Shown: positions 47,908 to 57,434 of the stretch, in pieces
Position numbering within the stretch: the stretch's first letter is position 1
How the letters are laid out: every line of letters begins with the position of its first letter
NCBI GenBank assembly: GCA_964590075.1
Contig: CAZPXS010000003.1
Location: forward strand, 67,085 to 131,084
DNA from: JAGDVO01 sp964590075 [NCBI: uncultured Aquificales bacterium]
GTDB lineage: Bacteria > Thermosulfidibacterota > Thermosulfidibacteria > Thermosulfidibacterales
DNA length: 64,000 nucleotides
Direction of reading: 5' to 3'
Notes under the pieces: model-generated
What the model was told of the DNA's origin: nothing
The model's database searches: none
Seen by the model: only the letters and a program-made list of their open reading frames with translations
Made by a program: the position numbers and the translations under genes

Positions 47908-48772
47908 GGTACTATGGGGAAAGGATCTATACGAGAGTATACTGAATAGGGCAAAAGAAGAGGTTGAGGCTATTAAAAGGTCCGGTTATAGGGAACCCTG
48001 TCTTGCTGTGATACTTGTTGGAAACGATCCAGCAAGCGAAATATATGTCTCAAAAAAACATGAAGCATGTAAAAGGGTTGGTATAAAATCGCTCAACGTC
48101 AAACTACCCGAGAACATATCCTTCGAATTTTTAAAAGAAAAGATAGAGGAACTAGATAGTAACGATAGTATTGATGGGATACTCCTACAACTTCCATTAC
48201 CCCAGCATCTCAGGGACAGAACGGTTGAGCTGATAGAGTCGATTTCACCGGATAAGGACGTTGACGGTTTCAATCCTGTGAACACGGGGCTCGTGAGTAT
48301 AGGGGATAAGAGAGCCATAATGCCGTGTACTCCCAAGGGTATAATCAAGCTATTAGATCACTACGGGATAAACGTAGAGGGGATGGATATAGTTATAGTG
48401 GGAGCGAGTAATATAGTCGGTAAGCCACTTGCTAATATACTAATAAACCTTCTCGCCACGGTAACGGTATGTCACATAAAGACAAAATGTTTACATAAGC
48501 ACACCAAACATGCAGATATGGTTATTTCAGCAACAGGAGTACCCCATCTCATAAAAAAGGACATGGTTAGGGAAGGTGCTATAGTGATAGATGTAGGTAT
48601 AAGTAGGGTAAATGGGAAGGTAGTAGGTGATGTTGACTTTGAAGCCATGATGGGACATGCCTCAGCAGTTACACCAGTACCGGGTGGTGTAGGCCCACTT
48701 ACTGTAGCTATGCTAATAGAAAACACAATAACCTGTTATAAGAGGCGTAACTTTGTACGAGGAAACATTTGA
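47894..48772 (+). CDS. folD: Methylene-THF dehydrogenase/methenyl-THF cyclohydrolase
   Basis: Bifunctional C1-folate enzyme of 292 residues. Motifs: YVSKKHEACKRVGI (catalytic Lys), ILLQLPLPQHL, PDKDVDGFNPVNTG, the NADP-site VIVGASNIVGKPLA, and TPVPGGVGPLTVAML. GGAGG precedes the ATG. It overlaps both ymdB and xseA. Confidence 0.95.
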   Translation: MIETKVLWGKDLYESILNRAKEEVEAIKRSGYREPCLAVILVGNDPASEIYVSKKHEACKRVGIKSLNVKLPENISFEFLKEKIEELDSNDSIDGILLQLPLPQHLRDRTVELIESISPDKDVDGFNPVNTGLVSIGDKRAIMPCTPKGIIKLLDHYGINVEGMDIVIVGASNIVGKPLANILINLLATVTVCHIKTKCLHKHTKHADMVISATGVPHLIKKDMVREGAIVIDVGISRVNGKVVGDVDFEAMMGHASAVTPVPGGVGPLTVAMLIENTITCYKRRNFVRGNI

Positions 48773-50036
48773 CAAAGTATACAGTGTTACAGAACTCTTA
48801 GAAAGTGTTGACAATCTAATAAGAGAGAACTTCTCACCCGTCACCGTTGAAGGTGAGATATCGGACTTCAAAATAACACCGGGAGGACACGCAACCTTCT
48901 CCCTAAAAGACGAAAGGGGAACGGTAAAAGCTATAATGTATAGGGGTAGGTTCATAAGGTATCAGGATGTATTGAAGGAAGGTAAAAAGGTAAGAACAAT
49001 AGCCAATCTAACAGTCTACAAGGAGAGAGGCGAATTAAACCTGGATGTCATTCATATAGAGGAGATAGGATTAGGGGAAGCCTACCTTAAGTTACTGGAG
49101 TTAAAGAGAAAACTAGAGAGGGAGGGACTTTTCGATAAAAAGTATAAACGTACTATACCTAGTTTCCCAAGGAAGATAGGGGTAGTAACATCATTAAAGG
49201 GGGCAGCTATACACGACTTCTTAAACGTACTTCTAAGAAGATTCAAGAATGTACATGTTGTGGTTTATCACTCAAAGGTCCAAGGAGATAATGCAGAAGA
49301 AGAAATCATAGAGGGGGTAAGATATTTCAACGAAAGGGAATATGTTGATGTAATAGTAATCACAAGAGGCGGAGGATCAAAGGAGGATCTGAGTGCCTTT
49401 AACGAAGAGAAACTCGTAAGGACTGTATTTGAGTCTAAAATCCCAGTTGTATCAGCAGTAGGTCACCACATAGACTATACCTTGGTAGATCTTGTTGCGG
49501 ATCTGAGAGCAGAAACTCCAACCGCAGCAGCGGAAATATTAACAAAGAAAGAAGAGGAAGTAATTGAAAAACTTAAACAACTAAAAAAGCATCTTATACT
49601 CTTGATAAAGGACAAATTAGCATCAAAAAAATCCATAATGTTGAGTCTATCCAAAAAACTGGAATTGAAAAACCCAAGAACAGTTCTTACCCAAAGCTCC
49701 CTTAAACTGGATGAACTTAAAGGAAGACTTCAACTAGCTATAAATCAGAGGTTAACAAATTTAAATCATAAGTTACAAATATTAAGGTCAAAATTGGATG
49801 TAAATAAGCTTCACCAAAAGTTAAATTTATATAAAGAAAAAGTTAAATTACTAAAAAGTTCATTAAACAATTTATCACCAAGAAACATTCTAGAGAAAGG
49901 TTTTGCAATATGTTATAACGAAAAAGGTAAAATCCTAAAAGATATATACAGTATAAAGGAGGGAGAGAAGATAAAGGTGGAACTAAAAAATGGAATATTG
50001 ATTTGTAAAGTAATAGATAGGAGGCTATTAATTTAA
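48753..50036 (+). CDS. xseA: Exodeoxyribonuclease VII large subunit
   Basis: Single-strand nuclease subunit, 427 residues: N-terminal OB fold (VEGEISDFKITPGGHATFSLKD), the catalytic domain (ITRGGGSKEDLSAFNEE, VSAVGHHIDYTLVDLVADLRAETPTAAAE) and a long helical C-terminus. The TTG start (48753) with AGAGG upstream overlaps folD by 20 bp. No xseB small-subunit gene follows. Confidence 0.93.
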   Translation: MYEETFDKVYSVTELLESVDNLIRENFSPVTVEGEISDFKITPGGHATFSLKDERGTVKAIMYRGRFIRYQDVLKEGKKVRTIANLTVYKERGELNLDVIHIEEIGLGEAYLKLLELKRKLEREGLFDKKYKRTIPSFPRKIGVVTSLKGAAIHDFLNVLLRRFKNVHVVVYHSKVQGDNAEEEIIEGVRYFNEREYVDVIVITRGGGSKEDLSAFNEEKLVRTVFESKIPVVSAVGHHIDYTLVDLVADLRAETPTAAAEILTKKEEEVIEKLKQLKKHLILLIKDKLASKKSIMLSLSKKLELKNPRTVLTQSSLKLDELKGRLQLAINQRLTNLNHKLQILRSKLDVNKLHQKLNLYKEKVKLLKSSLNNLSPRNILEKGFAICYNEKGKILKDIYSIKEGEKIKVELKNGILICKVIDRRLLI

Positions 50037-50471
50037 GTGAAAAAGGAAGATATACTTAGATTAATCTACGAAGAATTCGGAATACCTTATAAAGCCTTTG
50101 AAAATTATGAATTTGAAATCAACAAAGACGCTATCTGGATACTTAGTGAAGATCTGAAAGATAAGGAGATACCCTGGCTACAAAGAAAAGGCTTTAGATT
50201 TGGAAACATATTAAAAGGTGGTAGAGTAAGAATCTCATTCTTTGCAGCTCAACTTTTCGGAAGATACGCAACCAAAAGGATAGTTGAATTAAAGGATGAT
50301 GAGGTAGAACTATACATAAGGGGCCTAGATATAGAGAACAGGTGGGAAGTTGATAGGGGACAGGTGTTGGTTAGCTACCAGGGATTCGTCATAGGAGTTG
50401 GTGTCATAACAGAAAACAAGTTGAAACCACAGGTACCTTTAGCAAAAAGAGTAAGATCGAAGGTAGAGTAG
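50037..50471 (+). CDS. Stand-alone PUA-like domain protein (RsmF C-terminal/Nip7-like)
   Basis: A 144-residue protein with a GTG start directly after xseA. Its C-terminal half follows a PUA pattern: AQLFGRYATKRIVELKDDEVELYIRG, then GQVLVSYQGFVIGVGVIT and a basic end (PLAKRVRSK). This resembles the RNA-binding tail of RsmF/NSUN-type rRNA methyltransferases, but the methyltransferase domain is absent. Probable RNA-binding function; no catalytic motif visible. Confidence 0.55.
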   Translation: MKKEDILRLIYEEFGIPYKAFENYEFEINKDAIWILSEDLKDKEIPWLQRKGFRFGNILKGGRVRISFFAAQLFGRYATKRIVELKDDEVELYIRGLDIENRWEVDRGQVLVSYQGFVIGVGVITENKLKPQVPLAKRVRSKVE

Positions 50472-50475
50472 GTTT

Positions 50476-50505
50476 TTGTAATAATTGTTGCATTTGTTTT
50501 ATAAT
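50476..50505 (+). promoter_or_regulatory. Promoter of the malic enzyme gene
   Basis: TTGTAA (50476-50481), 18-bp spacer, perfect TATAAT (50500-50505), 35 bp before the ATG, which has GGAGGTG upstream. Confidence 0.6.
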
Positions 50506-50540
50506 ACTGATAAAATACTAAAAATTGAAGGAGGTGAAAC

Positions 50541-52853
50541 ATGAAAAGACCAAAAATTACAAAAGAAGAGGTACTCGAATACCATAGTAAAGGTAGGCCT
50601 GGAAAACTAGAGATAATAGTAACAAAGCCCTACTCAAGACAGAGGGATCTTTCAATAGCCTACTCACCTGGAGTTGCCTGGGTGTGCGAAGAGATCCATG
50701 CTAATCCCGAATTAGCTTATGAATATACCATAAAGGGTAACCTAGTAGCGGTTATATCAAATGGTACCGCTGTTCTTGGCTTAGGTGATATAGGTGCACT
50801 TGCCGGAAAACCTGTTATGGAGGGAAAATGTTTACTATTCAAAGCACTTGCGGATGTTGATGCCATAGATCTTGAGGTAAGTACCAAGGATCCCGATGAG
50901 TTCATAACTGTTGTCAAGAACATCGCCCCCACCTTCGGAGGGATAAACCTCGAAGATGTCAAGGCTCCCGAGTGTTTTTATATAGAGGAGAAGCTCAAAG
51001 AGATACTAGATATACCAGTATTTCATGATGACCAACATGGTACGGCAATCATAACAACAGCAGGGATAATAAATGCACTCGAGATTGTTGGTAAAAAACC
51101 TGAAGAGGTAAAGGTAGTTATCAATGGAGCAGGTGCAAGTGGTATAGCCTGTGCAAAGATGCTTCTAACGATAGGTATCAAAAAAGAAAACATGATACTC
51201 TGTGATACCAAAGGTGTGATATATAAGGGGAGAACCTCTGGAATGAACCCATATAAGGAGGAGTTTGCAACAGATCTACCGGTTAGAACACTCGAAGAAG
51301 CTGTGGTAGATGCGGATATCCTTATAGGAATGTCTGTTAAAGGTGCATTTACCAAAGAAATGATAAAGAAGATGGCAAAGGATCCGATTATATTTGCCTG
51401 TGCTAATCCTGATCCCGAAATATTACCGGAGGAAGTTTATGAGGTTAGAAAGGATGCGATTGTAGCTACAGGAAGAAGCGACTATCCAAATCAGGTCAAT
51501 AATGTACTTGGTTTTCCCTTTATCTTTAGAGGTGCACTAGACGTAAGAGCGAAAGCTATAAATGAAGAGATGAAAAAGGCAGCAGCCCTAGCCCTCGCAC
51601 AGCTTGCGAGAGAAGAAGTGCCAGAGTCAGTTCTTAGAGCCTACGGACTTGAAAGGCTCGAATTTGGTAGAGACTATATCATACCGAAGCCGCTCGATCC
51701 AAGAGTACCACTATGGGTAGCTCCAGCCGTCGCAAAGGCAGCGATGGAAACCAACGTAGCAAGAAAACCGATACATGATTTTGAAGAATACAAGATACAA
51801 CTCGAGAAGAGATTGAGAGGTAAAGCAGGAGAGGTGATAAGAAGAATAATAAACGAAGCGAGAAAGGCTCCAAAGAGGATAGTCTTTGTGGAAGGCTACG
51901 ACAAGGAGATAATAAGGGCAAGTCACACGATAAAGGAGGAGGGTATAGGCGAAGTTATACTCATAGGTAATCCAGAACACATCAGAAAGACTATGGAAGA
52001 AGTTGGTCTGGATCTAAGTAACGACGTAACTATCATAGATCCACTAAACTTCGATAAAAAGGAAAAATATGCCGAAATTCTATACGAACTCAGAAACAGA
52101 AAGGGAGTAACAAGAGAAGAGGCAAAAAGACTCGTAGAGTTTGATCCAGAAACACTTGCTGCACTTATGGTTTATAACGGTGATGCAGATGTTCTGATCG
52201 CGGGAAGAAATAGACACTACCCAGATGCACTAAGCCCAATACTAAGAATAATAAAGCCCAAACCTGGTGTGAAGGTGGCTTCAGGTGTCTATATGGTGAT
52301 AGCTAAAGAGGAGATATTCTTCTTCGCAGACACAACGGTAAACATAAGTCCAAACGCAGAACAACTAGCGGAAATCGCCATTTGCACAGCAGATACCGCA
52401 AGGAAATTCGGCGTTGAACCTAGGGTAGCGATGTTATCGTTCTCCAACTTTGGAAGCGTTAAGCATCCAGAGGCAATAAAGGTTGCTGATGCTGTAAGGA
52501 TAGTTAGAGAACGTAGACCAGACATAATCATAGATGGTGAAATGCAGGCAGACACTGCCCTTGATCCTGAAATACTGATCAACACATATCCATTCTCCTC
52601 ATTAAAGGAGAGAGCTAATGTCCTAATCTTCCCAACGTTAAACGCAGGTAATATAGCCTATAAGATATGCGCTAAGATAGGTAATGCAACCGTTATAGGA
52701 CCAATACTACAGGGTCTTTCAAAGTCGGTACATGTCTTACAAAGGGGTGCAACCTCAACCGAGATATTCCACCTTGCGGCTGTAGCAGTAGCTAAGGCTG
52801 AGATGTTAAAATACGATGTTTTTAAAAATGAAGAGGGAATGAGCTTGCCATAA
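50541..52853 (+). CDS. maeB: NADP-dependent malic enzyme with phosphotransacetylase-like domain
   Basis: Decarboxylates malate to pyruvate. The 770-residue fusion has an N-terminal malic enzyme domain (YSPGVAWVCEEI, NGTAVLGLGDIGALAGKPVMEGK, DDQHGTAI, VVINGAGASGIA) and a C-terminal phosphotransacetylase-like domain (FVEGYDKEIIRASH, DGEMQADTALDPE). In such MaeB enzymes the PTA part is regulatory, binding acetyl-CoA, and usually inactive. Its own promoter lies upstream; the promoter of the following pan operon overlaps its last codons. Confidence 0.95.
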   Translation: MKRPKITKEEVLEYHSKGRPGKLEIIVTKPYSRQRDLSIAYSPGVAWVCEEIHANPELAYEYTIKGNLVAVISNGTAVLGLGDIGALAGKPVMEGKCLLFKALADVDAIDLEVSTKDPDEFITVVKNIAPTFGGINLEDVKAPECFYIEEKLKEILDIPVFHDDQHGTAIITTAGIINALEIVGKKPEEVKVVINGAGASGIACAKMLLTIGIKKENMILCDTKGVIYKGRTSGMNPYKEEFATDLPVRTLEEAVVDADILIGMSVKGAFTKEMIKKMAKDPIIFACANPDPEILPEEVYEVRKDAIVATGRSDYPNQVNNVLGFPFIFRGALDVRAKAINEEMKKAAALALAQLAREEVPESVLRAYGLERLEFGRDYIIPKPLDPRVPLWVAPAVAKAAMETNVARKPIHDFEEYKIQLEKRLRGKAGEVIRRIINEARKAPKRIVFVEGYDKEIIRASHTIKEEGIGEVILIGNPEHIRKTMEEVGLDLSNDVTIIDPLNFDKKEKYAEILYELRNRKGVTREEAKRLVEFDPETLAALMVYNGDADVLIAGRNRHYPDALSPILRIIKPKPGVKVASGVYMVIAKEEIFFFADTTVNISPNAEQLAEIAICTADTARKFGVEPRVAMLSFSNFGSVKHPEAIKVADAVRIVRERRPDIIIDGEMQADTALDPEILINTYPFSSLKERANVLIFPTLNAGNIAYKICAKIGNATVIGPILQGLSKSVHVLQRGATSTEIFHLAAVAVAKAEMLKYDVFKNEEGMSLP

Positions 52854-52873
52854 ACGCTAAAAAGTATTATATT
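52845..52873 (+). promoter_or_regulatory. Promoter of the panBCD-ribD operon
   Basis: TTGCCA (52845-52850, inside the last maeB codons), 17-bp spacer, TATATT (52868-52873). The predicted start near 52880 coincides with the first hairpin of the pan leader. Confidence 0.55.
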
Positions 52874-52879
52874 GTTTGT

Positions 52880-52970
52880 GGGCATCCGCTTGGATCCCTT
52901 TAGTTAAGGGACCGAGACGGGAAGGTATAGAAAAAAGGCCTTTCGGGCTCGGTCCGAAAGGCCTTTTTTT
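52880..52970 (+). promoter_or_regulatory. Structured attenuator/riboswitch-like leader of panB
   Basis: Three exclusive helices precede panB. Hairpin A: GGG-c-ATCC with GGATCCC (52880-52898). Hairpin B: GG-a-TCCCTT with AAGGGACC (52892-52913), 8 bp with a bulged A. Helix C: GGACCGAG (52909-52916) with CTCGGTCC (52948-52955), which lies in the loop and upper stem of the terminator. The terminator ends 30 nt before panB, leaving no room for another promoter, so readthrough must be controlled. A conserved 'pan' RNA motif is known upstream of panB in other bacteria; whether this is one I cannot tell. Confidence 0.6.
52931..52970 (+). terminator. Intrinsic terminator in the panB leader
   Basis: AAAAAAGGCCTTTCGG (52931-52946) pairs perfectly with CCGAAAGGCCTTTTTT (52954-52969) over a 7-nt loop and ends in a T-run. 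It terminates maeB transcripts and probably attenuates pan transcription. Confidence 0.95.
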
Positions 52971-53000
52971 AATGGCCAACTTTAATAGAAGGAGAAAGGG

Positions 53001-53801
53001 ATGGAAAGAGTGACCGTAAATAAGATAATGGATATGAAAAAGAACAGGGACCCCATAGTTATGATAACCGCCTATGATTATCCCACTGCCCAAATGGTAG
53101 ATGAGGCAGGTGTTGACATAATCCTTGTTGGAGATTCACTTGGAATGGTTGTTCTTGGGTATGAAAATACTCTTCCCGTAACGATGGAGGAAATGATGGT
53201 CTTTGTAAAAGCTGTATCTAGAGGAGCAAAAAGGGCGATGATAGTGGCTGACATGCCTTTCATGAGCTACCAAGTGTCAGTTGAAGATGCGGTGAAAAAT
53301 GCCGGCCAATTTATAAAGGAAGGTGGAGCACATGCAGTTAAACTGGAAGGTGGTAGAGAGATTATAGAAATAGTAAAGAGATTGACAGATATAGGCATCC
53401 CTGTTATGGGCCATATAGGCCTTACACCGCAATCCATACACAGAATAGGTGGATATAAGGTTCAAGGAAGGGATCAGGAATCGAGGAAGAAACTGATCGA
53501 AGATGCAAAAGAACTGGAAAAGGCTGGTTGTTTTTCCATAGTTCTTGAAGCTGTTCCAATGGATCTCGCAAAGGAAATAACAGAAAATCTTTCAATACCC
53601 ACGATAGGGATAGGAGCTGGCCCGCACTGTGATGGACAGGTACTGGTTTTCCATGATCTTGTAGGGATCTACACAGGATTCAAACCAAAATTCGTCAAAA
53701 GATACGCCACGATAAGGGAAACTATATTAGAGGCAGTTAAAAAATACAGAGATGAAGTGAAAAACCGTATATTTCCAGATGAGGAACATTCCTACAGGTA
53801 G
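53001..53801 (+). CDS. panB: Ketopantoate hydroxymethyltransferase
   Basis: First committed step of pantothenate synthesis. The 266-residue barrel has MITAYDYPTAQMVDEAGVD, LVGDSLGMVVLGYENT, ADMPFMSY, VKLEGG, MGHIGLTPQS and the GIGAGPHCDGQVLVFHDLVG motif. GAAGGAGAAAGG precedes the ATG. First gene of panB-panC-panD-ribD. Confidence 0.96.
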   Translation: MERVTVNKIMDMKKNRDPIVMITAYDYPTAQMVDEAGVDIILVGDSLGMVVLGYENTLPVTMEEMMVFVKAVSRGAKRAMIVADMPFMSYQVSVEDAVKNAGQFIKEGGAHAVKLEGGREIIEIVKRLTDIGIPVMGHIGLTPQSIHRIGGYKVQGRDQESRKKLIEDAKELEKAGCFSIVLEAVPMDLAKEITENLSIPTIGIGAGPHCDGQVLVFHDLVGIYTGFKPKFVKRYATIRETILEAVKKYRDEVKNRIFPDEEHSYR

Positions 53802-53810
53802 GGGTGAAAG

Positions 53811-54665
53811 ATGAGGTTGGTCGAAAGAGTTAAAGAAATGATGGAATTAAGTAAAGGATGGTGTAGGGAGGGTAAAAGTGTCGGCTTTGTACCAACCATG
53901 GGATATCTCCACGAAGGGCATTTGAGTCTTGTAAAAAGAGCAAGAGAGGAAAACGAAATAGTAGTTGTCAGTATATTTGTAAATCCAACACAGTTCGGAC
54001 CAAACGAGGATTATAACAGATATCCAAGAGACTTAAATAGAGACCTAAAACTACTCGAACCTTACAATGTGGATGTCGTTTTTCATCCATCCGTTGATGA
54101 GATGTACCCAGAAGGCTACAAGACCTATGTTGAGGTTTTAGACATTACCGAAAGACTCTGCGGAAAATCAAGACCGGGACACTTTAGAGGAGTAACAACG
54201 GTTTGCACCAAACTCTTTAATATCGTAAAGCCAACAAGGGCCTACTTTGGTAAAAAGGACTTTCAACAACTGGTAGTTATAAAGAGGATGGTAAAGGACC
54301 TGAACATGGATATCGAAATCGTACCAATGCCAATCGTTAGGGAACCAGACGGACTAGCTATGAGCTCAAGAAACACATACCTAAATGAGGAGGAAAGAAA
54401 AGCGGCAACCTGTCTATATAGGGCACTTAAGAAAGCTCAAGAGCTATTTGAAAATGGGGAGAGAGATCCAAAGAGACTAAAGGAAGAGATAACCAGGATA
54501 ATAGAAAGTGAAAAACTTGCAAAAATAGATTACGTAGAAGTTGTTGATCCAGAGAATTTCTTACCGGTTGATAAACTGACAGAGGGAACTTTGGTTGCAC
54601 TTGCAGTTAGGATAGGACCGGCAAGACTGATAGATAACACCCAACTTGGGATAGATAAAATCTAA
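53811..54665 (+). CDS. panC: Pantoate-beta-alanine ligase
   Basis: ATP-dependent ligase, 284 residues. [19 protein letters not shown] (with the HIGH-like HEGH), [16 protein letters not shown], the KMSKS-like MSSRNTYL, and FGKKDFQQL are intact. It lies 9 bp after panB and 10 bp before panD. Confidence 0.96.
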   Translation: MRLVERVKEMMELSKGWCREGKSVGFVPTMGYLHEGHLSLVKRAREENEIVVVSIFVNPTQFGPNEDYNRYPRDLNRDLKLLEPYNVDVVFHPSVDEMYPEGYKTYVEVLDITERLCGKSRPGHFRGVTTVCTKLFNIVKPTRAYFGKKDFQQLVVIKRMVKDLNMDIEIVPMPIVREPDGLAMSSRNTYLNEEERKAATCLYRALKKAQELFENGERDPKRLKEEITRIIESEKLAKIDYVEVVDPENFLPVDKLTEGTLVALAVRIGPARLIDNTQLGIDKI

Positions 54666-54678
54666 GGGGAGGTGGGTG

Positions 54679-55074
54679 ATGCAGCTTTATAGGAGAATGT
54701 TACTAGCAAAGATACATAGGGCAACGGTAACCGAGGCAAACCTAAACTACATAGGAAGCATAACGATAGATAAAAGTTTACTTGAAGCATCAGGTATAAT
54801 ACCTTATGAATTCGTCGAAATCTGGAATATCACTAATGGTGAAAGGTTTAGTACCTATGTCATAGAAGGTGAAGCAAATAGTGGTGTTATCTGCCTAAAC
54901 GGTGCCGCAGCAAGAAAAGTTGCGGTTGGTGATAAGATAATCATAGCATCCTATGTACATGTACCGGATAGCTTAGCGAGAAACTGGAAACCGAGAGTGG
55001 TCTTTGTTGACGACAATAACAGGATAGTGGAGGTAAAAACCGAAGAGGAGGCCTTTGTAGAAGTTGACTACTGA
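54679..55074 (+). CDS. panD: Aspartate 1-decarboxylase proenzyme
   Basis: Makes beta-alanine. The self-cleaving Gly-Ser (YIGSITID, about residues 23-30) creates the pyruvoyl group. NGAAARKV and GDKIIIASY are conserved. GGGGAGG favours the ATG at 54679 over the GTG at 54676; length 131. Confidence 0.95.
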   Translation: MQLYRRMLLAKIHRATVTEANLNYIGSITIDKSLLEASGIIPYEFVEIWNITNGERFSTYVIEGEANSGVICLNGAAARKVAVGDKIIIASYVHVPDSLARNWKPRVVFVDDNNRIVEVKTEEEAFVEVDY

Positions 55075-56164
55075 CGAAAGATACATACGTACCTGTATAA
55101 GTTTAGCTAAGAGGGCAGGAAACCAAACTTCCCCCAACCCATTAGTGGGTTGTGTGATTGTAAAGGACGGTAGAATAATATCAAAGGCTTATCATAAGAA
55201 GTTTGGTGGTCTTCATGCCGAACGAATAGCGCTTGGCAAACTCAACTATAATGCAGAGGGAGCTACATTGTACGTCAATCTTGAACCCTGCTGTCATTGG
55301 GGTAAGACCCCTCCCTGTACAGAGGCGATAATAAAATCTGGAATAAAGAGAGTTGTTATAGGGATGGTTGACCCCAACCCAAAGGTTAGTGGTAAAGGTA
55401 TAGAAACATTAAAAAGCGCAGGAATTGAAGTTACAACCGGGGTACTTGAGAACGAATGCAAATACCTTAATAGAGGATTTATAAAATGGATTAAAACAGG
55501 TCTTCCGTACGTTATACTAAAATGGGCTCAAACGGTAGACGGTAAGATAGCTACAAAAAATGGAGAATCAAAATGGATAAGCTCGGAGAGAGCCCTTAGA
55601 TTTGCTCATTCCCTAAGGGCATTCTGTGACGCTGTAATCATAGGTAAGGGAACCTTATATAGAGACGATCCCGAACTTACAGTAAGACTCGTAAAAGGTC
55701 ATAACCCAAAGAGAATAGTACTGATGAGTAAGATAAAGATAGATAAAAACTACAAAATCTTTGAAGTTAATCCAGAAAACACATGGCTTTTCGGTGTAGA
55801 TATAGATAAAGAAACCAAGAATCTACTTGTAAAAAAGGGAATTAGGTTCACCATAATTAAGGGTAAGGATGGTAAGGTCGATCTATTAAATTTACTTAAG
55901 ATTCTTGGTGAGGAAGGTTACACAAAGGTACTTGTGGAAGGTGGAGGGGAGGTACATTCAAGCTTTATAAGGGAAAATCTCTTCGATGAGATAAATGTAG
56001 TTATAGCTCCAAAGATAATGGGGCTTGGGATAGAGGCGGTAAGCGCTGAGCTTACCACCTCAATTTCTGAGTTAAAGGAACTATATCCTTACCAAGTTAA
56101 AAGGCTCACAAAGGATACATTAATCACACTTATTAACCCTCAGAGCCTTTCTTTTCTTTCCTAA
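55064..56164 (+). CDS. ribD: Bifunctional riboflavin deaminase/reductase
   Basis: Two steps of riboflavin synthesis. The N-terminal deaminase has [22 protein letters not shown] and [16 protein letters not shown]; the C-terminal reductase has [12 protein letters not shown] and [16 protein letters not shown] start inside panD (GAGGAGG upstream, spacing long). The 3' end overlaps the convergent paaK by 32 bp. Other rib genes are not in the window. Confidence 0.93.
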   Translation: MTTDERYIRTCISLAKRAGNQTSPNPLVGCVIVKDGRIISKAYHKKFGGLHAERIALGKLNYNAEGATLYVNLEPCCHWGKTPPCTEAIIKSGIKRVVIGMVDPNPKVSGKGIETLKSAGIEVTTGVLENECKYLNRGFIKWIKTGLPYVILKWAQTVDGKIATKNGESKWISSERALRFAHSLRAFCDAVIIGKGTLYRDDPELTVRLVKGHNPKRIVLMSKIKIDKNYKIFEVNPENTWLFGVDIDKETKNLLVKKGIRFTIIKGKDGKVDLLNLLKILGEEGYTKVLVEGGGEVHSSFIRENLFDEINVVIAPKIMGLGIEAVSAELTTSISELKELYPYQVKRLTKDTLITLINPQSLSFLS

Positions 56165-57434
56165 GATCAACTACTCTCTGAGCCTTACCAGGTTTTCTTG
56201 GTATAGTACCTTCAGGCACAAGTTCGAGATCCACCCTAAAACCTAATAGATCATAAAGATGAGTCATAAGATGCTCCCTCAATTCACCGTTAGAAACTCT
56301 CGAAGAATCCTTAACTTCAAGAACTATCTTCACCTTTGTCTTACCCTTAACCTCATCTATAACTATCTGATACTCATTGCCGACTTCCCTATGTCTCATT
56401 AGAATCGACTCTATCTGGGATGGATAGAAATTAACTCCCTTTATCTTCAACATATCATCAGTTCTGCCTTTGATCCTATCGACTCTTAAATGTGTTCTGC
56501 CACAGTCACACCTTTCCCTCGACACTATCCTAGTTATATCCCTTGTTCTATATCTTATGAGGGGTAATCCCTCCCTTGTTAACGTAGTAACCACCATCTC
56601 ACCCTCTTCACCATCGGGGAGAACCTCACCTGTATTGGGATCTATTATCTCAACTATATAATGATCCTCCCATACATGTATTCCACACTTACACTTACAA
56701 TCTATACCAAGCCCAACACCACCAGTCTCAGTCATACCTATTATATCGTAGGTATCTATACCCATAATACTTTCTATCCTATTTCTAACCTCATCAGACC
56801 ATACTTCTGCACCGAATATACCAACTCTGAGCTTAGTATCCCTTTTAAAATCAAAACCCTCTTCCTTAGCAACCTCAATTAGCCTCAAAGGATAACTCGC
56901 TATAGCACATATAACTGTAGTTCCCATAGTTTTCATCAGCTCGAGCTGCAACATACTTCTACCAGCACCTATCGGTACAACCATACAACCTATCCTCTCA
57001 CAACCATAGTGAAAACCGAAGCCTCCGTTAAAAAGACCAAAGGAAGGGGTTATCTGAACCACATCTTTGGAAGTTACTCCCGCACAGGTAAGACACCTGG
57101 CCATTATCTCCGCCCACTGTTCAACATCGCTAACTGTGTAAAAGTTTACAATAGGAGTACCCGTTGTACCACTTGACATATGAAACCTAACGAAGGATTC
57201 CTTATTCGCACATGTATACCTAAAGGGATAACCTTCTCTTAAATCGTCCTTCGTAAGAAATGGAAAATTCCTCAAATCCTCTAAACTTTTAATATCCTCC
57301 GGTTCCGGCCTCCAAATCTTCTCCCAATAGAATTCGTTGTTCTCCTTAATATGACGAATGGTATCTTTAAGCCTTCTAAGCTGTAAATCGGTTAATAGTT
57401 CCCTGTCCATAGTCTCTAATCTAGCCTGATACAT
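56133..57434 (-). CDS. paaK: Phenylacetate-CoA ligase (or related aryl-CoA ligase)
   Basis: AMP-forming ligase, 433 residues. The AMP motif MSSGTTGTP, IGMTETGG, LIRYRTRDITRI and GRTDDMLKIKGVNFYPSQIE are PaaK-type. A CKCKCG cysteine cluster may bind zinc. It overlaps iorB by 19 bp; in anaerobes this pair acts on aryl pyruvates/acetates. Aryl-CoA made here could feed the CoA-transferases upstream. Confidence 0.88.
   Translation of the reverse strand: MYQARLETMDRELLTDLQLRRLKDTIRHIKENNEFYWEKIWRPEPEDIKSLEDLRNFPFLTKDDLREGYPFRYTCANKESFVRFHMSSGTTGTPIVNFYTVSDVEQWAEIMARCLTCAGVTSKDVVQITPSFGLFNGGFGFHYGCERIGCMVVPIGAGRSMLQLELMKTMGTTVICAIASYPLRLIEVAKEEGFDFKRDTKLRVGIFGAEVWSDEVRNRIESIMGIDTYDIIGMTETGGVGLGIDCKCKCGIHVWEDHYIVEIIDPNTGEVLPDGEEGEMVVTTLTREGLPLIRYRTRDITRIVSRERCDCGRTHLRVDRIKGRTDDMLKIKGVNFYPSQIESILMRHREVGNEYQIVIDEVKGKTKVKIVLEVKDSSRVSNGELREHLMTHLYDLLGFRVDLELVPEGTIPRKPGKAQRVVDLRKEKKGSEG

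Noticed and set aside
50037-50471. xseB (exonuclease VII small subunit) after xseA
   Set aside because: The protein is twice the XseB length, not a helical bundle, and has PUA-like segments.
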